Shown: piece after piece, positions 25,318 to 35,421 of the stretch
How the letters are laid out: the number at the start of each line of letters is the position of its first letter
How positions within the stretch are numbered: position 1 is the first letter of the stretch
DNA from: Mesorhizobium sp. AR10
GTDB taxonomy: Bacteria; Pseudomonadota; Alphaproteobacteria; Rhizobiales; Rhizobiaceae
Direction of reading: 5' to 3'
DNA length: 64,000 nucleotides
Assembly (NCBI RefSeq): GCF_024746795.1
Contig: NZ_CP080524.1
Coordinates: forward strand, 4,938,001-5,002,000
Notes under the pieces: generated by a model
Told to the model about the DNA's origin: nothing
The model's database searches: none
What the model saw: only the letters and a program-made list of their open reading frames with translations
Translations under genes and position numbers: made by a program

Positions 25318-26745
25318 TCAGCCGAGCTTCGCCAGTTTGGCGGCGTGGCGAATGGCCAGCGCGGCATCCGGGTTGCTCACGGGATAGCCGGCGATGAAGC
25401 GCTCGACCGAAAACTCGGGAAATTCGGTATGCAACCGGGCCGCCAACCCGGCCGCCTCCAAGCCCTCCCCAACCGCCGCGTGGGCCAACGCCAGGAACAT
25501 CAGCATGTTGGCAGAATCCGGGGCGCCCCTGTGTAGCGATGCGATGGCCTCACGATGTCTGCCGGCGGCGAACAGGACGCGACCCTGCATCCCGAAATAC
25601 CAGGATGGCGTCAGCGGATTGAGGCGCATGGCGCGCTCGATGAGCGGGATTGCCTCGGCCGGATCGCCTGCGACCAGCGCTCTGCTGCCGGCCAGCAGCG
25701 CCAGCGTGTCGGCATGATTGGAGCCGTATTCGAAGGCGCGCCGATAAGCACGCTCCGCCGCTTCGAGATCGCCCAGGCATCCCATGAGATCACCCAGGCA
25801 AGTTTGAACGCTGCCATCCATCGGGTCGAGCCGAAGCGCATTTTCGACCGCCGCCCGCCACCTCTCGATCGCTCCCGTCAGATCGCCCCCCAAGCCGTGA
25901 CAGGACTGAATCGAATAGGCGTAGGCGAGCTCGATCCAGGCCCTGGCGAAGGTGGGATCGAGCTCGAGCGCGCGTGAAAACAGCCTGATCGCTTCCGCGT
26001 TGCCGGCGCGGCTAAAGGTGTTGTGCTGTTCGACGCCAAGCAGATAGAGATCATAGGCGCGCAGGCTGGCCGGCGGCTTGCGGCGAACCGCGTTGCGCCC
26101 GACCGTGGCGATCGCTCCACCACAACCAGCCAGCACGTTGATGACGCTTTCGGTCAGGCTGTCCTGCAAGCTGAAAACGTCCTCGACCGGGCGGTCGAAG
26201 CGCTCGCTCCACAGGCTGACGCCATTCAGCGCATCGGCCAGTTCGATCGTCAGACGAATGCGCCGGTCGTCGGCGCGCAGCTGGCCCGACACGATATAGG
26301 CAGCGCCAAGTGCCTTGCCGTCGGCGGCGAAATCGGCGGGCTTGCTGCCCAGCGACTTCATGGTGTGGAAACCGATGACCGGGAAATCCGCGTAGCGCGC
26401 AAGGTCGATGGTGATGTCCGACGACAGGCCGTCGGCGAAGCGACGCCAGCGCTCTTCGGAACTCAAGCATTCGATCGGAAACATGGCGAGCACCGGCGAC
26501 GCGTCGGCCAGCGAAGGAGCCAGCCCCATGCGTGCGACGCCATTGATGTGCGATGCAAGCGCGATCTTGTTGTTGACGCCAAGCTTTTCGTAGATCGCGG
26601 CGAGATGGGTGCGGACGGTCGAGGGGGCGATGAACAGCGCCTCGCCAATCTCGCGATAGGTCAGCCCCGAGGCAAATCTTTCCGCCACCGCGCGCTCGCG
26701 GTCCGATAGCGCGTCAGCCGGTGAAGACGTCGCGATGCGGTTCAT
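25318..26745 (-). CDS. LuxR-type helix-turn-helix regulator with TolB-like and TPR domains
   Basis: The 475-residue protein has the DNA-binding domain at the N-terminus: LSDRERAVAERFASGLTYRE then IAPSTVRTHLAAIYEKLGVN, a textbook LuxR/GerE helix-turn-helix. It is followed by the TolB-like domain typical of the TPR regulators (VLAMFPIECLSSEERWRRFA, SLWSERFDRPVEDVFSLQDS) and then TPR repeats to the C-terminus. In most LuxR proteins the helix-turn-helix is C-terminal, so the order here is reversed. It is a likely transcription factor sensing through its TPR domain; target unknown. It is divergent from a DUF1127 gene 163 bases away. Confidence 0.82.
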   Translation of the reverse strand: MNRIATSSPADALSDRERAVAERFASGLTYREIGEALFIAPSTVRTHLAAIYEKLGVNNKIALASHINGVARMGLAPSLADASPVLAMFPIECLSSEERWRRFADGLSSDITIDLARYADFPVIGFHTMKSLGSKPADFAADGKALGAAYIVSGQLRADDRRIRLTIELADALNGVSLWSERFDRPVEDVFSLQDSLTESVINVLAGCGGAIATVGRNAVRRKPPASLRAYDLYLLGVEQHNTFSRAGNAEAIRLFSRALELDPTFARAWIELAYAYSIQSCHGLGGDLTGAIERWRAAVENALRLDPMDGSVQTCLGDLMGCLGDLEAAERAYRRAFEYGSNHADTLALLAGSRALVAGDPAEAIPLIERAMRLNPLTPSWYFGMQGRVLFAAGRHREAIASLHRGAPDSANMLMFLALAHAAVGEGLEAAGLAARLHTEFPEFSVERFIAGYPVSNPDAALAIRHAAKLAKLG

Positions 26746-26908
26746 GAAGAAACTTCCTGCCATCTGATCGGCATGGTTTCAACTGTTGCCGACGCAGAAT
26801 ACTACAAATGCGGGACCCCAAACACCGCATCTGTCCGATGGCGCGATCGCCCTCCGAGGCCGAAGCTTCTCGCATGCCCTCCGAACAGGGCCGCCGAGGA
26901 GCAAAACG

Positions 26909-27157
26909 ATGAAAACCATGCTGACCACCGTATCCGAGCTTTTCGATGTCGTGCAGCTCGACCCTCGCCAACCGCCGGCCAGCGCGATCAGCCGCGCTGA
27001 GCGCCGGCCGGGCCTGATTACGATATGGATCGAGCGCTCCCGGTTTCGCGATGAGCTGGCGCGCATGGCGACAGATATGCCCGAACTCATCGACGACATC
27101 GGCCTGACCATGGAACAGGCCAGGGCAGAGATCGCCAAGCCGTTCTGGCGGCGATGA
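26909..27157 (+). CDS. DUF1127 family small protein
   Basis: The 82-residue protein ends with the DUF1127 signature: RDELARMATDMPELIDDIGL then TMEQARAEIAKPFWRR. The N-terminal half (VVQLDPRQPPASAISRAERR) is variable as in longer members. In rhizobia and Agrobacterium, DUF1127 proteins bind RNA or modulate phosphate and motility responses; the role of this one is not known. GAGGAG precedes ATG 26909. The frame is open for 41 codons upstream with no similarity. It faces the LuxR/TPR regulator, which may control it. Confidence 0.8.
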   Translation: MKTMLTTVSELFDVVQLDPRQPPASAISRAERRPGLITIWIERSRFRDELARMATDMPELIDDIGLTMEQARAEIAKPFWRR

Positions 27158-27276
27158 GGGCCACTTTGCCGGCAGGCTCGCCAGATGCTAGCCTGCCGGC
27201 GCAACGGAAGCTGGCTTATGCAGATTGAGATCGAAGGCGTTTTTTCCCACCCGCACCCTACGTCTTTGATGTCGGC

Positions 27277-27867
27277 ATGAAAGCAGCCATTCGTCTCTTT
27301 CTACTGGCGTTCTGCGTCCTGTCGACGCCGGCGCAGGCCGAGTGGAGGCCGGTCGAGAAGGTCGAAACCTATGCCATCTCAGGGGAGACCGGCCACGAGC
27401 TCTATGCTTCGATCGGCGAGCGCGGGCCAAAGCTCGGCATTGCGCGCGCCATCGCATACACGAATTTCAAGCTGACCTGGACGAGGGATTATCAGCCGCA
27501 AGGCGGCGCCTGCGTGCTGGTTTCGGCGCGGCCAAAGCTCATCATCACCTACACGCTGCCCAAGCCGGCCGGGCAACTGCCGCCTGCCATCGCCAGGAAC
27601 TGGGCGATCTTCATCGCCGGTGTCCGGAGCCATGAAAAGGTGCATGGCGACATCATCGAGGACATGGTGCGCAAGATCGAGGCCATGAGCGTCGGCCTGA
27701 CCGCCCCCGGCGACCCCGGCTGCAGCAAGATTCGGACCGAACTGACGAGGCGGCTCACCGAACTGTCGCTGGCGCAGCGGCAAGCGAGCCGCGACTTCGA
27801 CAAGACCGAACTCAGCCAGGGCGGCAACCTGCATCAGCTCATCCTCGATCTGGTGAATGGGCGGTAG
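27277..27867 (+). CDS. DUF922 secreted putative zinc protease
   Basis: The 196-residue protein has a signal peptide ([21 protein letters not shown], cleavage before EWRP) and the DUF922 region. It includes [23 protein letters not shown] and the metal site [15 protein letters not shown], in which H-E-x-x-H is the zinc-binding motif. CSKIRTEL near the end completes the pattern. It is likely a periplasmic or secreted metallopeptidase of unknown substrate. The 189 bases after it hold the promoter of the downstream sugar transporter. Confidence 0.85.
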   Translation: MKAAIRLFLLAFCVLSTPAQAEWRPVEKVETYAISGETGHELYASIGERGPKLGIARAIAYTNFKLTWTRDYQPQGGACVLVSARPKLIITYTLPKPAGQLPPAIARNWAIFIAGVRSHEKVHGDIIEDMVRKIEAMSVGLTAPGDPGCSKIRTELTRRLTELSLAQRQASRDFDKTELSQGGNLHQLILDLVNGR

Positions 27868-27923
27868 GTCGTGAGTCGGATATAGTGCATCGACACTGCA
27901 CGACGAAGACCGCGCATCGCCGC

Positions 27924-27952
27924 TTTACAGTCCGGCTTGGTAGCGCTACCGT
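27924..27952 (+). promoter_or_regulatory. LacI-type operator and promoter of the second sugar ABC operon
   Basis: The perfect 12-base palindrome GGTAGCGCTACC (27939-27950) lies within TTTACA (27924-27929) - 17 bases - TACCGT (27947-27952), a plausible -35/-10 pair. The -10 box overlaps the palindrome, a classic repression arrangement. It is 106 bases upstream of the ATPase start. Its half site differs from the operator at 20980, so a different LacI-family repressor is expected. Confidence 0.6.
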
Positions 27953-28055
27953 CTCGTTGTCGCGCGGCCTTAGGGGGAGACTGGGGAGGCGGTCGCAGGC
28001 GAGAGAGGAGCGGTTTCCTTCGGGGCGTCGCAAGAAGCTGTTCGGGAGGAGATCG

Positions 28056-29142
<1,087 letters not shown>

Positions 29143-29181
29143 GGACCGCACTGCAAGGAAAATAAACCGGAGGAGACGACC

Positions 29182-30507
29182 ATGAAATTCACGAGACGCG
29201 ACGTAATCCGCACGACCGCAGGTGTTGCGGCGGGAGCCTTGGGAAGCCGGTTCGTCGGCTCGCCCGCCTTTGCCCAGGAGGGGCCGAAGTACAAGCCCGA
29301 GGACGGCGCAAAGCTGCGGCTGTTGCGTTGGTCGCCCTTCGTGCAGGGCGACGAGGACCAATGGTTGGCCAACACCAAACGCTTCACCGAGGCGACAGGT
29401 GTCGAGGTTCGCGTCGACAAGGAAAGCTGGGAGGACATTCGCCCCAAGGCGGCGGTTGCTGCCAATGTCGGCTCCGGCCCGGACCTCATGTTCGTCTGGT
29501 TCGACGATCCGCATCAATATCCCGACAAGCTGCACGACGTGACGGAACTGGGCGAGTATCTCGGCGCCAAATACGGCGGCTGGCATGACGGGCCAAAGCA
29601 ATATGCGACACGGGACGGCAAGTTCGTCGGCCTGCCCCTGGCGACGATCGGCAATGCCATCGTCTATCGCGAAAGCTGGGTGAAGGAGGCTGGCTTCTCG
29701 GAGTTTCCGAAGGACACGGCGGGCTTCCTCGAGCTGTGCAAGGCGTTGCAGGCGAAGGGACATCCGGCCGGCTTCACCCACGGCCACGGTGTCGGCGACG
29801 GCAACAATTACGCTCACTGGCTGCTATGGAGCCATGGCGGCCAGATGGTCGACGAGAGCGGCAAGGTGGCGATCAACAGCCCCGAGACCCTCAAGGCGAT
29901 CGCCTACGCGCAGGAACTCTACAAGACTTTCATTCCCGGGACCGAAAGCTGGCTCGACGTCAACAACAACCGCGCTTTCCTGGCCGGCGAACTGGGCGTC
30001 ATCGCCAACGGCATTTCCGCCTACAACACGGCCAAGATCAACAAGGACAAGGATCCGAAACTGGCTGAAATCGCCAAGGATATACGCACCACCAACCTGC
30101 CGATCGGCCCGGTCGGAAAATCGGTCGAGCTGTTCCAGGTGACCTCGGCCGTCATCTTCGACTACACGCCCTACCCCAACGCGGCCAAGGCCTATCTGCA
30201 GTTCATGTTCGAGGATCCGCAGATGTCGGACTGGATCACCTCCTCGGCCGGCTATTGCTGCCAGACACTCAAGGCCTTCGACAACAATCCGGTGTGGACG
30301 GCCGACCCGAACAATGCCGCCTACGCGAAGGCGTCGGCGACGCTGCGTCCCAACGGCTTTGCCGGGCCGCTCGGCTATGCCTCGGCGGCGACCATGGCCG
30401 ACTATGTCCTGGTCGACATGTTTGCCAAGGCCGTAACCGGCCAGGCGACGCCGCAGGAGGCGATGGAAGAGGCGGAGAAGCGCGCAAACCGGTACTATCG
30501 CGTTTGA
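29182..30507 (+). CDS. Carbohydrate ABC transporter substrate-binding protein (family 1)
   Basis: The 441-residue protein has a twin-arginine-like signal peptide (TRRDVIRTTAGVAAGALG, cleavage near PAFAQ) and a mature part typical of extracellular solute-binding protein family 1: LLRWSPFVQGDEDQWLANTK, VGSGPDLMFVWFDDPHQYP and AFLAGELGVIANGISAYN. It binds an oligosaccharide, polyol or glycerol-phosphate-type ligand; the exact one is unknown. AGGAG precedes the ATG. It is third-party evidence that the ATPase upstream was recently functional, since the operon order ATPase-binding protein-two permeases is intact. Confidence 0.9.
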   Translation: MKFTRRDVIRTTAGVAAGALGSRFVGSPAFAQEGPKYKPEDGAKLRLLRWSPFVQGDEDQWLANTKRFTEATGVEVRVDKESWEDIRPKAAVAANVGSGPDLMFVWFDDPHQYPDKLHDVTELGEYLGAKYGGWHDGPKQYATRDGKFVGLPLATIGNAIVYRESWVKEAGFSEFPKDTAGFLELCKALQAKGHPAGFTHGHGVGDGNNYAHWLLWSHGGQMVDESGKVAINSPETLKAIAYAQELYKTFIPGTESWLDVNNNRAFLAGELGVIANGISAYNTAKINKDKDPKLAEIAKDIRTTNLPIGPVGKSVELFQVTSAVIFDYTPYPNAAKAYLQFMFEDPQMSDWITSSAGYCCQTLKAFDNNPVWTADPNNAAYAKASATLRPNGFAGPLGYASAATMADYVLVDMFAKAVTGQATPQEAMEEAEKRANRYYRV

Positions 30508-30611
30508 TCACCACACAGCCGGGCAGCCGCGATCGCGCTGCCCGGCCTGCTCCGCAACCCTGTGGCCACTGCTGACGCCGCGATGCACCAAACCTGACGA
30601 GGAGCCCGCCC

Positions 30612-31562
30612 ATGGCCGTGCCGTCCGTTGCCGTTCAGCCGCGTTCGTCGATCCGGTCGCGGATCCTGTCGCCCCTGGCCGACAGCCGCAATGCCCTTGG
30701 CTTCGGCTTCATGCTGCCGGCGGCAGCGCTTCTCCTGGTTTTCCTGACCTATCCGCTCGGGCTCGGCGTCTGGCTCGGCTTCACCGATGCCCGCATCGGC
30801 CGCCCCGGCATCTTCATCGGCACCGAGAACTATCAATATCTGTGGAGTGACGCCGTCTTCTGGCTCAGCGTTTTCAACACGCTGCTCTACACGATCAGCG
30901 CCTCGATCCTGAAGTTCGTGCTCGGCCTCTGGCTGGCGCTCATCCTCAACGAAAACCTGCCCTTCAAATCGTTCTTCCGCGCGATAGTCCTGCTGCCCTG
31001 GGTGGTGCCGACGGTGCTGTCGGCCATCGCCTTCTGGTGGATCTACGATTCGCAGTTCTCCATCCTGTCATGGGCGCTTCAGGAAATCGGCCTGATCGAC
31101 CACCGCATCAATTTCCTCGGCGATCCGGTGAATGCGCGCGCTTCGGTCATCGCAGCCAATGTCTGGCGCGGCATTCCTTTCGTCGCCATCACGCTGCTTG
31201 CCGGCCTGCAGACGATTCCGCAGTCGCTCTACGAGGCCGCCACCCTCGACGGCGCCACGCGCTGGCAATTGTTTCGCTATGTGACGCTGCCGCTGCTGAC
31301 GCCGATCATCGCCATCACCATGACCTTCTCGGTGCTGTTCACCTTCACCGATTTCCAGCTGATCTATGTGCTGACCCGCGGCGGTCCGGTGAATGCCACG
31401 CATCTGATGGCGACATTGTCGTTCCAGCGCGGCATTTCCGGCGGCCAGCTTGGCGAGGGTGCGGCGATCGCGGTGGCCATGATCCCGTTCCTGCTGGCGG
31501 CGATCCTGTTCAGCTATTTCGGCCTGCAACGCCGCAAATGGCAACAAGGTGGAAGAGACTGA
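30612..31562 (+). CDS. Sugar ABC transporter permease (MalF/UgpA type)
   Basis: The 316-residue membrane protein has six main hydrophobic helices. The EAA motif that docks the ATPase is present: LYEAATLDGATRWQLFRYVT then LPLLTPI. The first helix (FGFMLPAAALLLVFLTYPLG) and the ITMTFSVLFTFTDF helix are as in MalF-like subunits. It forms half of the channel with the next gene product. It ends two bases before the ATG of that gene. Confidence 0.92.
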   Translation: MAVPSVAVQPRSSIRSRILSPLADSRNALGFGFMLPAAALLLVFLTYPLGLGVWLGFTDARIGRPGIFIGTENYQYLWSDAVFWLSVFNTLLYTISASILKFVLGLWLALILNENLPFKSFFRAIVLLPWVVPTVLSAIAFWWIYDSQFSILSWALQEIGLIDHRINFLGDPVNARASVIAANVWRGIPFVAITLLAGLQTIPQSLYEAATLDGATRWQLFRYVTLPLLTPIIAITMTFSVLFTFTDFQLIYVLTRGGPVNATHLMATLSFQRGISGGQLGEGAAIAVAMIPFLLAAILFSYFGLQRRKWQQGGRD

Positions 31563-31563
31563 C

Positions 31564-32472
31564 ATGGTCATGATCAAGAGCGCCGCGACCAGGAAGGCGA
31601 AACGTTCGGACATCGACGAAGGCGGCATGGGCTATTTGCAGAGCGTGCCGCGCCGCGTGGTGACGGTCTATCTGCCGCTGCTGGTGTTCATGATCGTGCT
31701 GCTGTTTCCGTTCTACTGGATGACGATCACCGCGGTTAAGCCCAATCTCGAGATGACCGACTATGCGCAGTTCAACCCGTTCTGGGTGGTTAATCCGACA
31801 CTCGAGCACATCCGCTATCTCTTGTTCGAGACGTCCTATCCGGGCTGGCTGCTCAACACGATCATCATCTCGACCGCCGCCACTTTCCTGTCGCTGCTGG
31901 CGTCGGTCTTCGCGGCCTATGCGATCGAGCGGCTGCGGTTTTCCGGGGCGCGGCAGGTCGGCCTCGGAATCTTCCTTGCCTATCTCGTACCACCCTCGAT
32001 CCTGTTCATTCCGCTGTCGGTGATGGTGTTCAACCTCGGGCTTTACGACACGCCGTTCGCGCTCATCCTCACCTACCCGACCTTCCTGGTGCCGTTCTGC
32101 ACCTGGCTGTTGATGGGCTACTTCCGCTCCATCCCGTTCGAGCTGGAGGAATGCGCGCTGATAGACGGGGCGAGCCGTTGGCAGATCCTCACCAAGATCG
32201 TGCTGCCGCTGTCGGTGCCCGGCCTGATTTCGGCCGGCATATTCGCCTTCACCCTGTCATGGAACGAGTTCATCTATGCCTTGACGTTCATCCAGTCGTC
32301 CGAAAACAAGACCGTGCCGGTGGGCGTGCTCACCGAGCTTGTGCGCTCCGACGTCTACGAATGGGGAGCGCTGATGGCGGGAGCGCTGATCGGCTCGCTG
32401 CCGGTCGTGGTGCTCTATTCGTTCTTCGTCGAGCACTACGTGTCCTCGATGACCGGCGCGGTGAAGGAATAG
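31564..32472 (+). CDS. Sugar ABC transporter permease (MalG/UgpE type)
   Basis: The protein is about 302 residues. It shows FPFYWMTITAVKP near the start and the EAA loop FELEECALIDGASRWQILTK followed by IVLPLSVPGLISAGIFAFTL, both diagnostic for MalG-type subunits, then SWNEFIYALTFIQ. It pairs with the MalF-type permease encoded immediately upstream. ATG 31564 follows the upstream stop by one base and has GGAAGAG in place; a GTG at 31549 is an alternative. It ends the operon, and the next gene is convergent. Confidence 0.92.
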   Translation: MVMIKSAATRKAKRSDIDEGGMGYLQSVPRRVVTVYLPLLVFMIVLLFPFYWMTITAVKPNLEMTDYAQFNPFWVVNPTLEHIRYLLFETSYPGWLLNTIIISTAATFLSLLASVFAAYAIERLRFSGARQVGLGIFLAYLVPPSILFIPLSVMVFNLGLYDTPFALILTYPTFLVPFCTWLLMGYFRSIPFELEECALIDGASRWQILTKIVLPLSVPGLISAGIFAFTLSWNEFIYALTFIQSSENKTVPVGVLTELVRSDVYEWGALMAGALIGSLPVVVLYSFFVEHYVSSMTGAVKE

Positions 32473-32505
32473 CGCGCCGGGGCATGTGGCAGGCGACGCG
32501 ATGCG

Positions 32506-33210
32506 TCAGACCGCGCGGATGATGCCGCCGTCGACGCGGATGTTCTGGCCGGTGATGTAGCCGGCGCCTTCTGAGGCGAGGAAGGCGATGGTCGCGGCGA
32601 TCTCCTCAGAGGTGCCGTAGCGCTGCATCGGCACGGAATCGCGGCGCTCCTCGGTGGCGGGCAGGCTGTCGATCCAGCCGGGCAGGACGTTGTTCATGCG
32701 CACATTGTCGGCGGCGTAGGTGTTGGCGAAGATCTTGGTGTAGGCGGCAAGGCCGGCCCGGAACACGGCCGAGGTCGGGAACATCGGGCTCGGCTCGACG
32801 ACCCATGCCGTCGAGATGTTGATAATGGCGCCGGCCTTCTGCTTGACCATCTGGGGTGCCACGATGCGCACCGGCCGGATGACGTTCAGGAGATAGACGT
32901 CCATGCCGGTGTGCCACTGCTCGTCAGTGATTTCGAGGATCGGCGCGCGCGGCCCGTGGCCGCCGCTGTTGACCAGCACATCGATGCGGCCGAAGCGTTC
33001 GAGCGTCAGATCGGCGAGGCGCTGCAGATCGTCGTTCGACTGGTTGGAGCCGGTAACGCCGAGCCCGCCAAGCTCCTTGGCCAGGGCCTCGCCCTTGCCG
33101 GAAGAGGACAGGATCGCAACCTTGAAACCGTCCGCGGCCAGGCGCTTTGCCGCCGTCGCACCCATGCCACTGCCGCCGGCAACGACAACAGCTACTTTTT
33201 CTACACTCAT
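32506..33210 (-). CDS. Short-chain dehydrogenase/reductase family protein with altered active site
   Basis: The 234-residue Rossmann protein has AGGSGMGATAAKRLA (11-25) for cofactor binding, NSGGHGPRAP in place of NNAG, and NISTAW with Ser133. The Tyr-x-x-x-Lys pair expected in front of AGL is replaced: SAVFRAGL aligns Ser147 with Tyr and Arg151 with Lys. The C-terminus is normal (YITGQNIRVDGG). It may therefore be a non-catalytic or differently catalysing member. Read from ATG 33210. It is convergent with the sugar permease gene and 135 bases from the monooxygenase gene on the same strand. Confidence 0.85.
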   Translation of the reverse strand: MSVEKVAVVVAGGSGMGATAAKRLAADGFKVAILSSSGKGEALAKELGGLGVTGSNQSNDDLQRLADLTLERFGRIDVLVNSGGHGPRAPILEITDEQWHTGMDVYLLNVIRPVRIVAPQMVKQKAGAIINISTAWVVEPSPMFPTSAVFRAGLAAYTKIFANTYAADNVRMNNVLPGWIDSLPATEERRDSVPMQRYGTSEEIAATIAFLASEGAGYITGQNIRVDGGIIRAV

Positions 33211-33345
33211 TTTGCTTCCTTCTCCGGCTGGCGGGACTGTGCGGGTCATAAGTTCCGCGACCGGTCACGCTATACCCGCTTTCCGCCAGGAGTTCGAACC
33301 AGAAAGCCTGAAAGCTGGCTGAAGAAAAACTGCTCGATTTCCGGG

Positions 33346-34449
33346 CTATCTCCGCCGCGCAATATCACCAGCCACCGCCATCGCCTCCCTGCCGATTTCG
33401 CGCAGCAGGCCGGTGACCGGATTGTGGAAACCGACGAGATAGACGCCGAGCTGCGACGCGCGCGCGTTGAGGCCGCTGCGCCCGGGCTGCAACTCCGCCG
33501 GCAGGAATTTTTCGTAAGCCGGCCGGTAGCCGGTGGCGAGGATGACGGCGTCGAATGCTTCCTGCCGGCCATCGGTGAACTGGGCGCCGCGCTCGGTGAA
33601 GCGCAATATGTCCGGCGCGACCTTGATGGTGCCCTTGGTAATTGCCTCGACGGTACCGACATCGATGACCGGGATGCGCCCGACCTGGTCGATCTGCTGC
33701 AGGATGCCCTGCTTCGGCCTGACGATGCCGTATTTTTCGAGCTTGCCCAGCGCCAGGTCGAGGATGATCGGGAACAGCCAGTCGTTCACGGCCTGCGGCA
33801 TCGGCCGGCTGGCGATGCCGACCATCTGGATCGGCACGCCGAACAGCTGGCGCGGCACGATGTGGACGCCCTTGCGTACCGAGATGACCGGCTGCACGCC
33901 GTTCTCGGCGAGATCGAGCGCGATCTCGGCGCCGGTGTTGCCCATGCCGACGATCAGCACCGAGCGGCCGGCAAAGGGCGCGGCCTCGGTATAATCGGCG
34001 CTATGCAGCACCTCGCCCTTGAAGGCGTCGATGGCGGCGAGCCGGGGAACGACCGGCTCGGCATTGTTGCCGCTGGCGATGACGACATGGCGCGACGTCA
34101 CGCTGTCCGATCCGGTCTCGACCAGAAAATGGCCGTTGTCGCGGCGAATGGATTTCACCGTCTCGCCAAAGCGTGGCCGGAGATCGAATTTTTGCGCATA
34201 GCCGTCGAGATAGCGGACCACCAGTTCGCGCGGCACATAGCGCGGATAGTCCCTGGGAAATGGCTGGAAGGGCAGCGATGAGAATTTCTTGACGGTATGC
34301 AGGTGCAGGCGCCGATAGTGCCGCCGCCAGGCCGGCGCGATCTCCTGCGCCTTTTCGAGGATGACGAAATCGATCCCTGCCCGCTTCAGGCAGGCGCCGA
34401 CCGCAAGGCCGGCGGGGCCAGCGCCGACAATGGCAACAGTCGTGTCCAA
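33346..34449 (-). CDS. Flavin-containing monooxygenase-like NAD(P)/FAD oxidoreductase
   Basis: The 367-residue protein opens with an FAD-binding fold (VAIVGAGPAGLAVGACLKRA). It has a second dinucleotide-binding motif in the middle (LIVGMGNTGAEIALDLAENG) and VILATGYRPAYEKFLP near the end, the pattern of YUCCA/CzcO-type monooxygenases. It should use NADPH and O2 to oxygenate a small substrate. Homologues in rhizobia are linked to indole metabolism or ketone oxidation, but the substrate here cannot be assigned. The first helix and GxGxxG are complete. No tight partner gene is visible. Confidence 0.85.
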   Translation of the reverse strand: MDTTVAIVGAGPAGLAVGACLKRAGIDFVILEKAQEIAPAWRRHYRRLHLHTVKKFSSLPFQPFPRDYPRYVPRELVVRYLDGYAQKFDLRPRFGETVKSIRRDNGHFLVETGSDSVTSRHVVIASGNNAEPVVPRLAAIDAFKGEVLHSADYTEAAPFAGRSVLIVGMGNTGAEIALDLAENGVQPVISVRKGVHIVPRQLFGVPIQMVGIASRPMPQAVNDWLFPIILDLALGKLEKYGIVRPKQGILQQIDQVGRIPVIDVGTVEAITKGTIKVAPDILRFTERGAQFTDGRQEAFDAVILATGYRPAYEKFLPAELQPGRSGLNARASQLGVYLVGFHNPVTGLLREIGREAMAVAGDIARRR

Positions 34450-34545
34450 GTGAACCTCCCCTCACCCCGCAACGAGCTTGCGCAAGCGCCGTGGCGAAAG
34501 CGTGTCGTAACACGACATGCCTCGCTAAAATGTCGGTGATGCAGC

Positions 34546-35358
34546 CTAGACCACAGCCACGACTACGTGTGCCTGAATTTTGGCAGCAACCTCGCCGCTG
34601 CCATGTCTGGCTGCAATCGCGGATGCGGCATAGTCGGTTGCAGCTTCCAGTTTCCCCGGGTCCCTGGCCTCGATTTCGGTTCGAAGAACGGTTCCCTGGC
34701 AATAGGCAACGGCGGGCAGGCGCGGTGAGGCTGCACGGCTTTGTTCGGCCCTCGTCTCGATTACCACATGGGAGAAGCCTGCGTCTTCCAGGTCGCTGCG
34801 GATCAGCGCCGTATCGTGGTAGCCGTGCGGCGTGCGTGCCAGAAAGCGCGGTGGATCGTTCGGAAAAATCTCTGCGAGAGCATTCGTCACATCGTCCGCA
34901 AATACATTCTCCTCGATGCGATCCCAGACGTTGAACAAGAAATGTCCTCCGGGCCTCAGAACCCGCTTTGCTTCGCGGTAGGCAGATGTGCGGTCGGGAA
35001 AGAACATCGCGCCGAACTGACAACAAACGAGATCGAAGGCCGCATCTTCAAACGGTAATGCCATAGCATCGGCCTGGCGCCATTTGATGCGACTGTCGGG
35101 AGCTTGCCGCGAAGCGGCGTAGTCGAGCATTGGTTGGTTGAGGTCGGTTACGACATAGCTTGCGCCGGGGGACAGTTTTGGCGCCAGGGCGCGGGTGACA
35201 ACTCCGGTGCCCGCGGCGATTTCCAAAACGGCGCTGGGCGAGAAGGACGCTGCCCGTCGTGCAAGATCCGCGGCGAACGGCTCGAAAATCAACGGTACCA
35301 TATAGCGGTCGTAGTTTTCCGGAATCGAGCCGGCAAACACCTTGTCCGTTTCCAACAT
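34546..35358 (-). CDS. SAM-dependent methyltransferase (class I)
   Basis: This is about 270 residues, read from ATG 35358 (GGAGG six bases upstream; an ATG at 35364 lies on the ribosome site). SAM-binding motif I is VLEIAAGTGVVTRAL, motif II TDLNQPML, and the post-motif DAAFDLVCCQFGAMFFPD follows, with VLRPGGHFLFNVWDR as motif III. It resembles ubiquinone/UbiE-like methyltransferases and small-molecule methylators. The substrate is unknown. It lies between a flavin monooxygenase and a VOC gene on the same strand, but the spacing does not show an operon. Confidence 0.85.
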   Translation of the reverse strand: MLETDKVFAGSIPENYDRYMVPLIFEPFAADLARRAASFSPSAVLEIAAGTGVVTRALAPKLSPGASYVVTDLNQPMLDYAASRQAPDSRIKWRQADAMALPFEDAAFDLVCCQFGAMFFPDRTSAYREAKRVLRPGGHFLFNVWDRIEENVFADDVTNALAEIFPNDPPRFLARTPHGYHDTALIRSDLEDAGFSHVVIETRAEQSRAASPRLPAVAYCQGTVLRTEIEARDPGKLEAATDYAASAIAARHGSGEVAAKIQAHVVVAVV

Positions 35359-35421
35359 TGTCATCCTCCGCCGTCCGTTTGATGGCTCGCGAGACTAAGA
35401 TATAGCCGATGAATCGGCGCC

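Noticed and set aside
34001..35026. 341-codon minus-strand frame with Cys/Arg-rich sequence
   Set aside because: It overlaps both the monooxygenase and the methyltransferase in a different frame and shows no domain.
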